From Streptococcus suis (lineage in GTDB: Bacteria; Bacillota; Bacilli; Lactobacillales; Streptococcaceae): a stretch of 64,000 bases of DNA. A model generated the notes under the pieces. The model had not been told where the DNA came from. It ran no database searches and saw nothing but the letters and a program-made list of their open reading frames with translations. Position numbers and translations under genes: made by a program. The stretch spans positions 1 to 64,000 of the forward strand of contig NZ_WCJE01000006.1 in NCBI RefSeq assembly GCF_016743335.1. The letters run 5' to 3'. Shown here piece by piece: positions 53,817 through 62,961 of this stretch; positions within the stretch are counted from its first letter, which is position 1; every line of letters starts with the position of its first letter.

Positions 53817-53990
53817 ATGGAGAGAAGTTTATTCGGTTTATTTACAGCATTTCTCTGTGGGATTTGTGTTCTTTGTGCGATTCAAGCCTTTCGGAAGAAA
53901 CGTTTTGGTTTAGCAATTTTATTTTTACTGAATGCTTTTACCAATCTGGTCAATAGTATTCATGCTATTTATGGATTTTTATTTAGATAA
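53817..53990 (+). CDS. 57-residue membrane protein between dfrA and clpX
   Basis: A short frame starting MERSLFGLFTAFLCG, with two hydrophobic segments around a basic turn (FRKKRFG), lies 2 bp after dfrA and 21 bp before clpX. A small protein in this place is also found in other streptococci, which supports it as real. Function unknown. Confidence 0.7.
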   Translation: MERSLFGLFTAFLCGICVLCAIQAFRKKRFGLAILFLLNAFTNLVNSIHAIYGFLFR

Positions 53991-54011
53991 GAGATATGAA
54001 AGAGGAAACAC

Positions 54012-55238
54012 ATGGCTGTTAAGCATACACATGAGCTAATCTATTGCTCATTTTGCGGAAAAAATCAAGAAGAAGTTAAAAAAATTATCGCTGGGAACAA
54101 TGTCTTCATTTGTAATGAATGCGTGGAACTAGCACAGGAAATCATTCGTGAGGAACTGGCAGAAGAAGTTTTGACAGACTTGGCCGATACGCCAAAGCCA
54201 CAAGAATTACTCAATATCCTGAACAACTACGTCATCGGACAGGATCGTGCAAAACGTGCTTTAGCAGTAGCCGTTTACAACCACTACAAACGTATCAATT
54301 TCCAAGATAGCCGTGATGAGAACGATGTTGATTTGCAAAAATCAAATATCCTCATGATTGGCCCGACTGGTTCAGGAAAAACCTTCCTAGCTCAGACCTT
54401 GGCTAAAAGTTTGAATGTCCCGTTTGCTATTGCTGATGCGACCGCTCTTACTGAGGCGGGTTATGTTGGTGAAGACGTAGAAAATATCCTTCTCAAACTT
54501 TTGCAGGCTGCAGACTTTAACATCGACCGTGCAGAAAGAGGAATTATCTATGTGGATGAAATTGATAAGATTGCCAAAAAAGGTGAAAATGTGTCCATTA
54601 CCCGCGATGTATCTGGTGAAGGTGTCCAGCAAGCTCTCCTAAAAATTATCGAGGGAACTGTGGCCAGCGTACCACCACAAGGCGGACGCAAACATCCAAA
54701 CCAAGAAATGATTCACGTGGACACCAAAAATATCCTGTTTATCGTTGGCGGTGCATTTGATGGTATCGAAGAAATCGTCAAACAGCGTCTCGGTGAAAAA
54801 ATCATCGGTTTTGGTCATAATAATCGTGCTATTGATGAAAAAGAATCATACATGCAACATATCATTGCAGACGATATTCAAAAATTCGGTATCATTCCAG
54901 AGTTGATTGGTCGCTTGCCTGTATTTGCAGCTTTGGACCAATTGACAACAGAGGATTTGGTACGCATTTTGACGGAACCGAAGAATGCTCTTGTAAAACA
55001 ATACCAGACACTCTTGTCTTATGATGACGTGGAGCTTGACTTTGATGAGGACGCCTTGTTAGCAATTGCAGAAAAGGCAATTGAACGTAAGACTGGTGCT
55101 CGTGGACTTCGCTCCATCATTGAAGAAACGATGTTGGATGTCATGTTTGAGGTGCCAGGCCAAGATAACGTTAAACGCGTTCGTGTAACAAAAGCAGCAG
55201 TAGACGGTAAAGAAAAGCCTTTACTAGAAACTGCATAA
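54012..55238 (+). CDS. clpX: ClpX, ATP-binding subunit of the Clp protease
   Basis: ClpX unfolds substrates for ClpP. The 408-residue protein has the N-terminal zinc-binding domain (CSFCGKNQ... CNEC, residues 12-40), Walker A GPTGSGKT, Walker [11 protein letters not shown], the pore loop GYVGED and the ClpP-binding IGF loop (KIIGFGHN, about 263-270). It is essential in streptococci by family. engB follows after a large inverted repeat. Confidence 0.97.
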   Translation: MAVKHTHELIYCSFCGKNQEEVKKIIAGNNVFICNECVELAQEIIREELAEEVLTDLADTPKPQELLNILNNYVIGQDRAKRALAVAVYNHYKRINFQDSRDENDVDLQKSNILMIGPTGSGKTFLAQTLAKSLNVPFAIADATALTEAGYVGEDVENILLKLLQAADFNIDRAERGIIYVDEIDKIAKKGENVSITRDVSGEGVQQALLKIIEGTVASVPPQGGRKHPNQEMIHVDTKNILFIVGGAFDGIEEIVKQRLGEKIIGFGHNNRAIDEKESYMQHIIADDIQKFGIIPELIGRLPVFAALDQLTTEDLVRILTEPKNALVKQYQTLLSYDDVELDFDEDALLAIAEKAIERKTGARGLRSIIEETMLDVMFEVPGQDNVKRVRVTKAAVDGKEKPLLETA

Positions 55239-55240
55239 AA

Positions 55241-55279
55241 AAATAAAGGGTGGAAACTGATTGTTTTCTACCCTTATTT
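55241..55279 (+). promoter_or_regulatory. Inverted repeat between clpX and engB
   Basis: Arms 55241-55256 and 55264-55279 pair over about 15 bp (core GGGTGGAAA/TTTTCTACCC) with one bulge. The loop is short and the engB RBS follows at once, so it may be a terminator or attenuator that sets clpX/engB ratios. Confidence 0.6.
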
Positions 55280-55293
55280 ATGAAAGGTATAAA

Positions 55294-55881
55294 ATGGAAA
55301 TCAACACACATAATGCTGAGATTTTGCTCAGTGCTGTTTCAAAAGCCCAGTATCCGGGCGATGACATTCCAGAAATTGCCCTTGCCGGGCGATCTAACGT
55401 TGGAAAGTCCTCATTTATCAATACTCTTCTAGGAAGAAAAAATCTTGCACGTACGTCAGGAAAACCAGGAAAGACTCAACAACTCAATTTTTATAATATA
55501 GATGATAAAATTCGATTTGTAGATGTTCCAGGTTATGGCTATGCTAAAGTGTCCAAAACAGAGCGCGCTAAGTGGGGCAAAATGATTGAAGAGTATTTGA
55601 CAACACGAGAAAATCTACGTGTTGTGGTGAGTTTAGTAGACATGCGTCATGAGCCATCAGCAGATGATGTTCAAATGTATGATTTCTTGAAATATTATGA
55701 AATTCCTGTTATTATTGTGGCAACGAAGGCTGATAAAATCCCACGAGGAAAGTGGAATAAGCACGAATCGATGATTAAAAAGAGATTGGATTTTGATAAA
55801 AATGATCAATTCGTTATCTTTTCTTCCGAAACTCGTCACGGATACGATCAGGCATGGGATGCTATCTTAAGTAACATCTAA
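55294..55881 (+). CDS. engB: Ribosome biogenesis GTPase EngB (YsxC)
   Basis: This essential GTPase helps assemble the 50S subunit. The 195-residue protein has G1 [10 protein letters not shown] (about 30-39), G3 DVPGYG and G4 TKADK. The start [12 protein letters not shown] at 55294 follows AAAGG; an 11-codon extension upstream lies in the inverted repeat and is rejected. Confidence 0.95.
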   Translation: MEINTHNAEILLSAVSKAQYPGDDIPEIALAGRSNVGKSSFINTLLGRKNLARTSGKPGKTQQLNFYNIDDKIRFVDVPGYGYAKVSKTERAKWGKMIEEYLTTRENLRVVVSLVDMRHEPSADDVQMYDFLKYYEIPVIIVATKADKIPRGKWNKHESMIKKRLDFDKNDQFVIFSSETRHGYDQAWDAILSNI

Positions 55882-55903
55882 TAAACAGTTCAGGAGAAAA
55901 ATC

Positions 55904-56317
55904 ATGGAACGTACTTTCTTCATCATCAAACCAGATGCTCTTAAGCGTGGACTTGCAGGACAAATTCTTTCACGTATCGAACGCAGGGGATTTCAAATCC
56001 AAGATTTAAAAATGGTTACAGCGACAGAAGAGCTAATCAGTCAACATTATGAACATTTGACAGATAAACCTTTCTTCCCGCAATTAGTACAATATATGAC
56101 GAGCGGGCCGATGATAGCTGGCATTATAGAAGGGCCAGAAATTATCAAATCTTGGCGAGATATGATGGGAGCTACCAATCCAGTCAACGCCCTACCTGGG
56201 ACTATTCGTGGAGATTTTGCGACAGCGCCCGTTGAGGGGATTGTGGCAAATGTCGTTCATGGCTCAGATAGTGCAGAAGCAGCCGAACGCGAGATCGGTC
56301 TTTGGCTGGGAAAATAG
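55904..56317 (+). CDS. ndk: Nucleoside-diphosphate kinase
   Basis: Ndk balances nucleoside triphosphates through a phospho-His. The 137-residue protein has the start [17 protein letters not shown] and the active site NVVHGSDS with H119. It has a RBS CAGGAG and a terminator. Confidence 0.95.
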   Translation: MERTFFIIKPDALKRGLAGQILSRIERRGFQIQDLKMVTATEELISQHYEHLTDKPFFPQLVQYMTSGPMIAGIIEGPEIIKSWRDMMGATNPVNALPGTIRGDFATAPVEGIVANVVHGSDSAEAAEREIGLWLGK

Positions 56318-56325
56318 CAGAGCAG

Positions 56326-56349
56326 ACACCTAGTTTTCTAGGTGTTTTT
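56326..56349 (+). terminator. Terminator after ndk
   Basis: ACACCTAG/CTAGGTGT stem, loop TTTT, T run. Confidence 0.85.
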
Positions 56350-56412
56350 CTTATGGAAAATTATCACTAAATCTGATATAATGAGGAGTAATACCCTTGT
56401 AGAGGAAGAAAC

Positions 56413-58245
56413 ATGAACTTAGAAGATTTGAAAAAACGACAGGAGAAAATTCGTAATTTCTCCATTATTGCCCATATTGACCATGGGAAATCAACTCTGG
56501 CTGACCGTATTCTTGAAAAAACAGAAACAGTTTCTAGCCGTGAAATGCAGGCCCAGTTGCTCGACAGCATGGACTTGGAGCGGGAGCGTGGCATTACCAT
56601 CAAATTGAACGCTGTTCAGCTCAATTACAAGGCTAAAGATGGGGAAACCTACATTTTCCACTTGATTGACACGCCTGGACACGTGGACTTTACCTATGAA
56701 GTATCGCGTTCCCTAGCTGCCTGTGAGGGCGCAATCTTAGTGGTGGATGCAGCCCAAGGGATTGAAGCTCAAACCTTGGCCAATGTTTATCTAGCCTTGG
56801 ACAATGATTTGGAAATCTTGCCAATCATTAACAAGATTGACCTACCAGCAGCAGACCCTGAGCGTGTTCGTCAGGAAATCGAAGATGTGATTGGTTTGGA
56901 TGCCTCAGAAGCAGTGCCAACATCAGCCAAGGCAGGTATTGGTATCGAGGAAATCTTGGAGCAGATTGTCGAGAAGGTTCCAGCACCGACTGGTGATGTC
57001 GAAGCTCCATTGCAAGCCTTGATTTTTGATTCGGTTTACGATCCCTATCGTGGCGTTATCTTGCAAGTTCGTATCGTCAACGGTGTGGTAAAACCTGGCG
57101 ATACTATTCAGATGATGAGCAATGGCAAGACCTTCGATGTGACGGAAGTCGGTATCTTCACACCAAAAGCAATCGGTCGTGATTACCTAGCGACTGGTGA
57201 CGTTGGTTATATCGCTGCTTCTATCAAGACGGTTGCAGATACTCGTGTCGGTGATACGGTGACCTTGGCTGAAAATCCTGCCAGTGAGCCACTAGCGGGC
57301 TACAAGCAGATGAACCCAATGGTCTTTGCCGGTATCTATCCGATTGATTCCAATAAGTATAATGACTTGCGTGAAGCTTTAGAAAAACTCCAGCTAAACG
57401 ATGCCAGCTTGCAGTTTGAACCTGAAACATCACAGGCACTCGGATTTGGTTTCCGTTGTGGATTCTTGGGACTTTTGCACATGGATGTTATCCAAGAACG
57501 AATTGAGCGTGAATTTAACATTGACCTTATCATGACAGCTCCGTCGGTAGTTTACCATGTCAATATAACAGACGGTGAAATGATTGATGTGGCCAACCCG
57601 TCAGAGTTCCCAGACCCAACCAAGATTGCCAACATTGAAGAACCTTACGTTAAAGCACAAATCATGGTACCACAAGAGTATGTCGGTGCAGTTATGGAAT
57701 TGGCTCAACGCAAGCGTGGTGACTTTGTAACCATGGATTATATTGACGATAACCGTGTCAATGTTATCTACCAAATTCCACTGGCTGAGATTGTCTTTGA
57801 CTTCTTTGACAAACTCAAGTCTTCTACCCGTGGCTATGCAAGCTTTGACTACGAGATTTCTGAATACCGCTCATCCAAGTTGGTGAAAATGGACATTCTC
57901 CTCAATGGTGACAAGGTCGATGCCCTCAGCTTTATCGTCCACAAGGAATTTGCCTACGAACGTGGTAAAATTATCGTGGATAAGCTCAAGAAAATTATTC
58001 CACGTCAGCAGTTTGAAGTGCCAATCCAGGCAGCAATCGGTCAGAAAATTGTTGCCCGTAGCGACATCAAGGCCCTTCGTAAGAACGTTTTGGCTAAATG
58101 TTATGGCGGTGACGTTTCCCGTAAACGCAAACTCTTGGAAAAACAAAAAGCCGGTAAAAAACGGATGAAAGCAATCGGATCCGTCGAAGTCCCTCAGGAA
58201 GCCTTCCTCAGCGTTCTCAGCATGGATGAAGACGATAAGAAATAA
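56413..58245 (+). CDS. lepA: Elongation factor 4 (back-translocase)
   Basis: LepA is a ribosomal GTPase active in translation under stress and in initiation. The 610-residue protein has G1 AHIDHGKST (about 20-28), RERGITIK, G3 DTPGHVDF and G4 NKIDL, then EF-G-like domains and the LepA-specific C-terminal domain ending [17 protein letters not shown]. Full family length. Confidence 0.97.
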   Translation: MNLEDLKKRQEKIRNFSIIAHIDHGKSTLADRILEKTETVSSREMQAQLLDSMDLERERGITIKLNAVQLNYKAKDGETYIFHLIDTPGHVDFTYEVSRSLAACEGAILVVDAAQGIEAQTLANVYLALDNDLEILPIINKIDLPAADPERVRQEIEDVIGLDASEAVPTSAKAGIGIEEILEQIVEKVPAPTGDVEAPLQALIFDSVYDPYRGVILQVRIVNGVVKPGDTIQMMSNGKTFDVTEVGIFTPKAIGRDYLATGDVGYIAASIKTVADTRVGDTVTLAENPASEPLAGYKQMNPMVFAGIYPIDSNKYNDLREALEKLQLNDASLQFEPETSQALGFGFRCGFLGLLHMDVIQERIEREFNIDLIMTAPSVVYHVNITDGEMIDVANPSEFPDPTKIANIEEPYVKAQIMVPQEYVGAVMELAQRKRGDFVTMDYIDDNRVNVIYQIPLAEIVFDFFDKLKSSTRGYASFDYEISEYRSSKLVKMDILLNGDKVDALSFIVHKEFAYERGKIIVDKLKKIIPRQQFEVPIQAAIGQKIVARSDIKALRKNVLAKCYGGDVSRKRKLLEKQKAGKKRMKAIGSVEVPQEAFLSVLSMDEDDKK

Positions 58246-58259
58246 ACTTGATACAAAGA

Positions 58260-58293
58260 AACACTCCTGCATTTTCTTGCAAGAGTGTTTTCT
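58260..58293. terminator. Bidirectional terminator
   Basis: AACACTC-TGCA/TGCA-GAGTGTT stem between convergent lepA and the tautomerase gene. Confidence 0.75.
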
Positions 58294-58294
58294 C

Positions 58295-58477
58295 TTATTT
58301 ACGTTTCATTTCACCTTGTGGGTAGTAAGTCCCTTCAGGCATATCATTGATGAAAATGTGAATGGCTTCTTTGGGTGCGTTTGTATTGCGAGATACAACC
58401 TCGGTTACTTCACGTGCAAGGGCAATCTTTTGTTCTTCCGTGCGTCCTTCAAACAAATCAATACGTACAAATGGCAT
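58295..58477 (-). CDS. 4-Oxalocrotonate tautomerase family protein
   Basis: The 60-residue protein starts MPFVRIDLFEGRTEEQK; after Met removal Pro1 would be the catalytic base. The length fits 4-OT-type tautomerases. The physiological substrate in streptococci is unknown. It has RBS AAGGAG and is transcribed against lepA. Confidence 0.9.
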   Translation of the reverse strand: MPFVRIDLFEGRTEEQKIALAREVTEVVSRNTNAPKEAIHIFINDMPEGTYYPQGEMKRK

Positions 58478-58599
58478 AGCATTTCTCCTTAAGTTTTCTA
58501 GTTTCAGTATAGCATATTTCTTACCTGTTTTCTATAAGCAAATCGTTGACGACGTTTACAATTTTTGCTATTCTATACTTACATAGGAGGTAATGACTT

Positions 58600-58824
58600 A
58601 TGAACTATGTTTATCGTATGATTTTATCGTTCCTACTCGCTGGATTATTTTTGTATCTAGTGATAACTGTTTTTTACCAAACTATATGGGAAGGCCCTTT
58701 GTTTTTTGCATTTTCCTTCCTCAGTTTAATCTATGGATGTGCTATGCTCTACAAGTGGAAACCAACGGCAGCTAAAATCATTTTCCAATGTATTGGAGAA
58801 TTTCTCTCTTTACCATGGTCTTAA
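58600..58824 (+). CDS. Small membrane protein of unknown function
   Basis: The 74-residue protein has two or three hydrophobic segments (MILSFLLAGLFLYLVI; FFAFSFLSLIYGCAML). RBS AGGAGG lies 9-10 nt before the ATG. TATACT near 58573 could be its -10. It has its own terminator. No family recognised. Confidence 0.65.
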   Translation: MNYVYRMILSFLLAGLFLYLVITVFYQTIWEGPLFFAFSFLSLIYGCAMLYKWKPTAAKIIFQCIGEFLSLPWS

Positions 58825-58828
58825 TATC

Positions 58829-58856
58829 AAACAAGCTCAAAACGGGCTTGTTTTTC
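58829..58856 (+). terminator. Terminator before tdk
   Basis: AAACAAGC/GCTTGTTT stem with T run. Confidence 0.8.
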
Positions 58857-58922
58857 TATTTCCTAAATGGTCAATTTATGATAGAATGGAGGGAGTGAAA
58901 ATTTAAGATTGGAAAGAGAAAA

Positions 58923-59498
58923 GTGGCTCAATTATATTATAAATATGGGACAATGAACTCAGGAAAAACCATTGAGATTTTGAAGGTTGCCCACAACTAT
59001 GAAGAACAAGGAAAACCTGTTGTTATCATGACATCTGCACTTGATACTCGTGATGCCTTTGGTGTTGTATCCAGTCGTATAGGCATGAGAAGAGATGCAG
59101 TGGCGATTGATGATGATATGGATATCTTTGGTTTTATTGAAAAAATGGAACCGCGTCCTTACTGTGTTCTCATTGATGAAGCACAATTCCTTCGTCGCCA
59201 TCACGTTTATGACTTGGCACGAGTGGTAGATGAATTGGATGTCCCAGTTATGGCTTTTGGTCTAAAAAATGATTTCCGAAATGAACTGTTTGAAGGTTCC
59301 CAACATTTGCTCTTATTGGCTGATAAATTAGATGAAATCAAAACAATCTGCCAATATTGTTCTAAAAAAGCGACAATGGTTTTGAGAACACAGGATGGAA
59401 AACCTACTTATGAAGGAGAACAAATCCAAATTGGTGGCAATGAAACCTACATTCCTGTCTGTCGCAAACATTACTTTTCACCGGAGATTGAACTGTAA
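58923..59498 (+). CDS. tdk: Thymidine kinase
   Basis: Tdk salvages thymidine. The 191-residue type II enzyme has P-loop GTMNSGKT (about 9-16), the Asp-Glu motif VLIDEAQFL (about 81-89) and a zinc site (CQYC and a second pair near C179). The start is GTG at 58923, preceded by GGAAAGAG. It is followed by the 504-bp structured spacer before prfA. Confidence 0.94.
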   Translation: MAQLYYKYGTMNSGKTIEILKVAHNYEEQGKPVVIMTSALDTRDAFGVVSSRIGMRRDAVAIDDDMDIFGFIEKMEPRPYCVLIDEAQFLRRHHVYDLARVVDELDVPVMAFGLKNDFRNELFEGSQHLLLLADKLDEIKTICQYCSKKATMVLRTQDGKPTYEGEQIQIGGNETYIPVCRKHYFSPEIEL

Positions 59499-59610
59499 AC
59501 TAAGGTTTTAAATCAAAGGCTGAAGGTACAATTTTTGAAAAACCGAAAACAGGCTACGAACTGTGCTTGTTCTAGCTGAGTCCTGTGACAATACGAACAG
59601 AACTGAATAC

Positions 59611-59699
59611 GCCTACGACTCTGTGGAAATAGATAATTCTTTCTAGAAACCGAAGTTTCCACGTCAGAATTCCTAATTTCCTTTGAGTCGCTTAACGGC
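59611..59699 (+). ncRNA. Covarying structured element in the tdk-prfA spacer
   Basis: GCC/GGC, CGACTC (59616-59621)/GAGTCG (59685-59690) and GGAAAT (59625-59630)/ATTTCC (59676-59681), with loops TA/CTTAAC, TGT/TTT and AGATA/CCTA as in the other three copies. It is followed by TTAATATCTTAA, as is the prfA copy, but not by a gene. Confidence 0.75.
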
Positions 59700-59713
59700 A
59701 TTAATATCTTAAT

Positions 59714-59798
59714 GGAATTGAACACGCCCTACAAGCTAACTAGAAGTGTGTTCGGTCAAATATTTAGAAAGAAATTGAATACGGGCTACGAACTGTGC
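59714..59798 (+). repeat. 85-bp direct repeat, copy 1
   Basis: Matches 59827-59911 at 81 of 85 positions. Contains GAACAC/GTGTTC hairpin and ends GGGCTACGAACTGTGC, the 5' side of the covarying element, but lacks its 3' side. The RBS-like stretch reads AAAGAAA here. Confidence 0.9.
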
Positions 59799-59826
59799 CT
59801 GTTTCATGACCTACATATTACAGAAA

Positions 59827-59911
59827 GGAATTGAACACGCCCTACAAGCTAACTGGAAGTGTGTTCGGTCAAATATTTAGAAAGGAACTGAATTCGGGCT
59901 ACGAACTGTGC
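59827..59911 (+). repeat. 85-bp direct repeat, copy 2
   Basis: Second copy; here the stretch reads AAAGGAA and the repeat runs on into the complete element before prfA. Confidence 0.9.
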
Positions 59912-59986
59912 AAAAAAGATAGTTTTTCCTAGGACGCTTTCGTCCTTCGTCAAAACTCCTATTTTTGCTTTGTTCGTTTAACGCCC
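59896..59986 (+). ncRNA. Covarying structured element before prfA
   Basis: GGGC (59896-59899)/GCCC (59983-59986), CGAAC (59902-59906)/GTTCG (59972-59976) and GCAAAAA (59910-59916)/TTTTTGC (59962-59968), with loops TA/TTTAAC, TGT/TTT and AGATA/CCTA. Compared with carB, the first helix is exchanged strand for strand and the others carry paired changes. The apex has its own GGACG/CGTCC hairpin. Confidence 0.8.
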
Positions 59987-60002
59987 TTAATATCTTAAAA
60001 TT

Positions 60003-61082
60003 ATGAACATCTACGATCAATTACAGGCGGTGGAGGACCGCTACGAGGAACTTGGTGAATTGTTGTCTGACCCTGATGTAGTCAGCGATACTAAGCGTTT
60101 TATGGAGTTGTCTAAGGAAGAAGCTGCAACTCGTGATACAGTAACAGCCTACCGCGAATATAAGACTGTACTTCAAAACATTGTCGATGCAGAAGAGATG
60201 ATTAAAGAATCTTCTGGTGATGCTGACTTGGAGGAAATGGCTAAGGAAGAACTCAAACAAGCTAAGGCTGATAAAGAAGCTTACGAAGAAAAGCTGAAAA
60301 TCCTTCTCTTGCCAAAAGATCCTAACGATGACAAAAACATCATCTTGGAAATCCGTGGCGCCGCAGGTGGTGATGAAGCTGCCCTCTTCGCTGGTGACCT
60401 CTTGACCATGTATCAAAAATATGCAGAAGGTCAAGGCTGGCGTTTTGAAGTCATGGAGGCTTCTTATAATGGTGTCGGCGGTATCAAGGAAGTAGTTGCC
60501 ATGGTATCTGGCCAATCCGTTTATTCAAAACTCAAGTATGAGTCAGGAGCTCACCGTGTCCAACGTGTCCCTGTGACAGAAAGCCAAGGTCGCGTTCATA
60601 CTTCTACGGCAACCGTCCTCATCATGCCAGAAGTTGAAGAAGTGGAATACGACATTGATCCAAAAGATCTTCGTGTCGATATTTACCACGCATCTGGTGC
60701 CGGTGGTCAGAACGTCAACAAGGTTGCGACTGCCGTGCGTATCGTTCACTTGCCAACCAACATCAAGGTGGAAATGCAGGAAGAGCGTACTCAGCAGAAA
60801 AACCGTGAAAAAGCTATGAAGATTATCCGTGCCCGTGTAGCTGACCACTTTGCACAGATTGCCCAAGATGAGCAGGATGCTGAGCGTAAATCAACTATCG
60901 GTACAGGTGACCGTTCAGAGCGTATCCGTACCTACAACTTTCCACAAAACCGTGTGACAGACCACCGTATCGGCTTGACCTTGCAAAAGCTCGATACCAT
61001 CTTGTCAGGTAAGATGGACGAAGTCGTTGATGCCCTTGTTCTCTACGATCAAACGCAAAAACTAGAAGAGCTTAACAAATAA
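60003..61082 (+). CDS. prfA: Peptide chain release factor 1
   Basis: RF1 ends translation at UAA and UAG. The 359-residue protein has the codon-recognition PxT-type motif (PVTES, where RF2 has SPF) and the catalytic GGQ ([10 protein letters not shown], about 232-241), whose Gln is methylated by PrmC, encoded next with a one-base overlap. No RBS lies within 20 nt of the ATG; see the structured element before it. Confidence 0.97.
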   Translation: MNIYDQLQAVEDRYEELGELLSDPDVVSDTKRFMELSKEEAATRDTVTAYREYKTVLQNIVDAEEMIKESSGDADLEEMAKEELKQAKADKEAYEEKLKILLLPKDPNDDKNIILEIRGAAGGDEAALFAGDLLTMYQKYAEGQGWRFEVMEASYNGVGGIKEVVAMVSGQSVYSKLKYESGAHRVQRVPVTESQGRVHTSTATVLIMPEVEEVEYDIDPKDLRVDIYHASGAGGQNVNKVATAVRIVHLPTNIKVEMQEERTQQKNREKAMKIIRARVADHFAQIAQDEQDAERKSTIGTGDRSERIRTYNFPQNRVTDHRIGLTLQKLDTILSGKMDEVVDALVLYDQTQKLEELNK

Positions 61083-61915
61083 TGAATTACGCTCAATTAT
61101 TTGCAGCATACGAAGAACAATTAGTCGCAATCGGTGAAGAGGCAGAGTCCCTGTCCTTCACCTTTCGTGGCTTAAAGGGATTGAACTTTACGGAATTTCT
61201 CCTCCTGCTCCGTCAGGAAGTCACACCGACTGACAAAGAAGAGATTGATGCGATTTTTCAGCAACTTTCCCAACACCGACCTGCCCAGTACATTATCGGC
61301 AAGGCTGATTTCCATGGCTTGGAGTTTGCGGTGGATGAGCGAGTCTTGATTCCAAGACCTGAAACGGAAGAATTAGTTGATTTAATTTTACAAGAAAATA
61401 GCGGAGCAGGTTTGCGTATCTTAGACATCGGTACAGGAAGCGGTGCCATAGCTATTTCCCTTGCAAAAGCTAGATCTGATTGGGAAGTGGTAGCGGTTGA
61501 CATTTCAAAGGATGCCCTAGCAGTGGCTCAGGAAAATGCAAGAAACAATCAAGTCTCTGTTCACTTTCTAGAATCGGATGTCTTGCAAGCTGTGACAGGG
61601 AAATTTGACATCATTGTTTCTAATCCGCCCTATATCTCACCAGATGACACAGATGAAGTTGGACTCAATGTATTGACTTCTGAGCCTCATCTTGCCTTAT
61701 TTGCGGAAGAAGATGGCATGGCTATTTATAGACAAATTGCGGAGCAAGCAGGGGTATTTTTGAAGGAAAAAGGAAAACTCTACTTTGAAATTGGCTATAA
61801 GCAAGGGCAAGACCTAACTGACTTACTCGCTCTGCATTTCCCAAAAAAGCGAATTAGAGTCCTCAAAGACCAATTTGGACAGGATAGAAAGGTCGTAGCG
61901 GATGACAATGGATAA
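61082..61915 (+). CDS. prmC: Release factor glutamine methyltransferase
   Basis: PrmC methylates the GGQ glutamine of release factors. The 277-residue protein has the SAM motif ILDIGTGSGAIAISLA (about 116-131) and the substrate motif NPPYIS (about 182-187), with RPETEELVD before the Rossmann fold. It starts on the last base of prfA and overlaps tsaC. Confidence 0.96.
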   Translation: MNYAQLFAAYEEQLVAIGEEAESLSFTFRGLKGLNFTEFLLLLRQEVTPTDKEEIDAIFQQLSQHRPAQYIIGKADFHGLEFAVDERVLIPRPETEELVDLILQENSGAGLRILDIGTGSGAIAISLAKARSDWEVVAVDISKDALAVAQENARNNQVSVHFLESDVLQAVTGKFDIIVSNPPYISPDDTDEVGLNVLTSEPHLALFAEEDGMAIYRQIAEQAGVFLKEKGKLYFEIGYKQGQDLTDLLALHFPKKRIRVLKDQFGQDRKVVADDNG

Positions 61916-62510
61916 ACTCCGAACAATTCTTGAAAATGGTGGTGCTGTTATCCTTCCAACTGAAACAGTCTATGGGCTTTTTGCCCAAGCCTTGAATGAA
62001 GATGCAGTCAATCATGTCTATCAGTTGAAACAGCGTCCGAGGGACAAGGCAATGAACTTAAATGTCTCAAATCTGAACGATATTTATTTTTTCAGTCAAA
62101 ATACACCCTTTTTTCTGGAAAAACTGTATAATAGATTTATGCCAGGACCGCTAACGATTATCCTGAAAGCAAACAAAAATGTTCCTTTTTGGGTTAATTC
62201 TGGACTGGATACTGTTGGATTTCGTCTTCCCAATCACGAACAAACCTTACGTTTGATTTCAGAGACTGGCCCACTCATTGGACCGTCCGCCAATATTTCA
62301 GGAAACGAAAGCGGCAAGAATTTTTCGGACATCCAGGCACAATTTTCAGTTGATTTGCCTGGCATTGAGGATGACCAAGCTCTAACAGGCATTGATTCAA
62401 CGATTTTGGACCTTTCTGGACAGAAAGCGCGGATTTTGCGCCAAGGCGCTATCAGCCGCGAAGAGATTCAGAAAGCCATTCCCGAAATAGAATTTGAGGT
62501 AGTTTTATGA
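61902..62510 (+). CDS. tsaC: Threonylcarbamoyl-AMP synthase (Sua5/YwlC/YrdC family)
   Basis: This enzyme makes threonylcarbamoyl-AMP for the t6A modification of tRNA. The 202-residue protein has the YrdC motifs VILPTETVYGLF (about 16-27), KQRPRDKAMNL and GPSANISGNESG. It is short of the Sua5 C-terminal domain. It overlaps prmC by 14 bp and the GNAT gene by 4 bp. Confidence 0.9.
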   Translation: MTMDKLRTILENGGAVILPTETVYGLFAQALNEDAVNHVYQLKQRPRDKAMNLNVSNLNDIYFFSQNTPFFLEKLYNRFMPGPLTIILKANKNVPFWVNSGLDTVGFRLPNHEQTLRLISETGPLIGPSANISGNESGKNFSDIQAQFSVDLPGIEDDQALTGIDSTILDLSGQKARILRQGAISREEIQKAIPEIEFEVVL

Positions 62511-62938
62511 TTCGTCCCATTGAGAAAAGTGACTTGATAGTCATCCGAGAAATCAATGCTCAATCCTTAGGGTATGATTGTTCATTGGAACAAACTGAGC
62601 GACAATTTTTTAGATGCACGAGTACATTGGGGCATATCTTGTTGGTCTATATAGATGACATAAGTGGCGCAGTGCAAGGTTACATTCACGCACAAGTCTA
62701 TGAAAGTCTCTATTCGGATACAGGCCTCAATATTCTCGGACTAGCTGTTTTGTCTAGTCATCAAGGACAAGGGATTGGAGCAAGTCTGCTGAAAGCCGTT
62801 GAGCAAATTGCACAGAAAGAGGGCTACCATTTTATTCGCCTCAATTCTGCTGGAAGTCGTCTCCAAGCCCATCTTTTCTACGAAAAGAATGGCTATCACT
62901 CCGATAAAATGCAGAAGCGTTTTATCAAGCACATTTAG
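62507..62938 (+). CDS. GNAT-family N-acetyltransferase
   Basis: The 143-residue protein shows the acetyl-CoA motif A ([24 protein letters not shown], with QGQGIG at about 88-93) and motif B (FYEKNGY). It could be RimI-like or a small-molecule acetyltransferase; the substrate cannot be told. It lies in the tight tsaC-GNAT-glyA order typical of streptococci. Confidence 0.85.
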   Translation: MIRPIEKSDLIVIREINAQSLGYDCSLEQTERQFFRCTSTLGHILLVYIDDISGAVQGYIHAQVYESLYSDTGLNILGLAVLSSHQGQGIGASLLKAVEQIAQKEGYHFIRLNSAGSRLQAHLFYEKNGYHSDKMQKRFIKHI

Positions 62939-62961
62939 CCCAATACAAAGGAGTACCGTAT

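Larger units (their letters stand above)
59499..60002 (+). promoter_or_regulatory. tdk-prfA spacer (504 nt) with structured repeats
   Basis: No gene is supported. The spacer holds a full covarying element (59611-59699), two 85-bp direct repeats (59714-59798 and 59827-59911), half copies of the element's 5' side (about 59551 and 59783), and a second full element (59896-59986) ending 16 nt before the prfA ATG. No normal RBS lies close to prfA; AAAGGAA is at 59881-59887, in front of the element. Confidence 0.7.

Noticed and set aside
59611-59986. CRISPR-like array in the tdk-prfA spacer
   Set aside because: The direct repeats are 85 bp with a single 28-bp gap and there are no cas genes; they are parts of the structured element.
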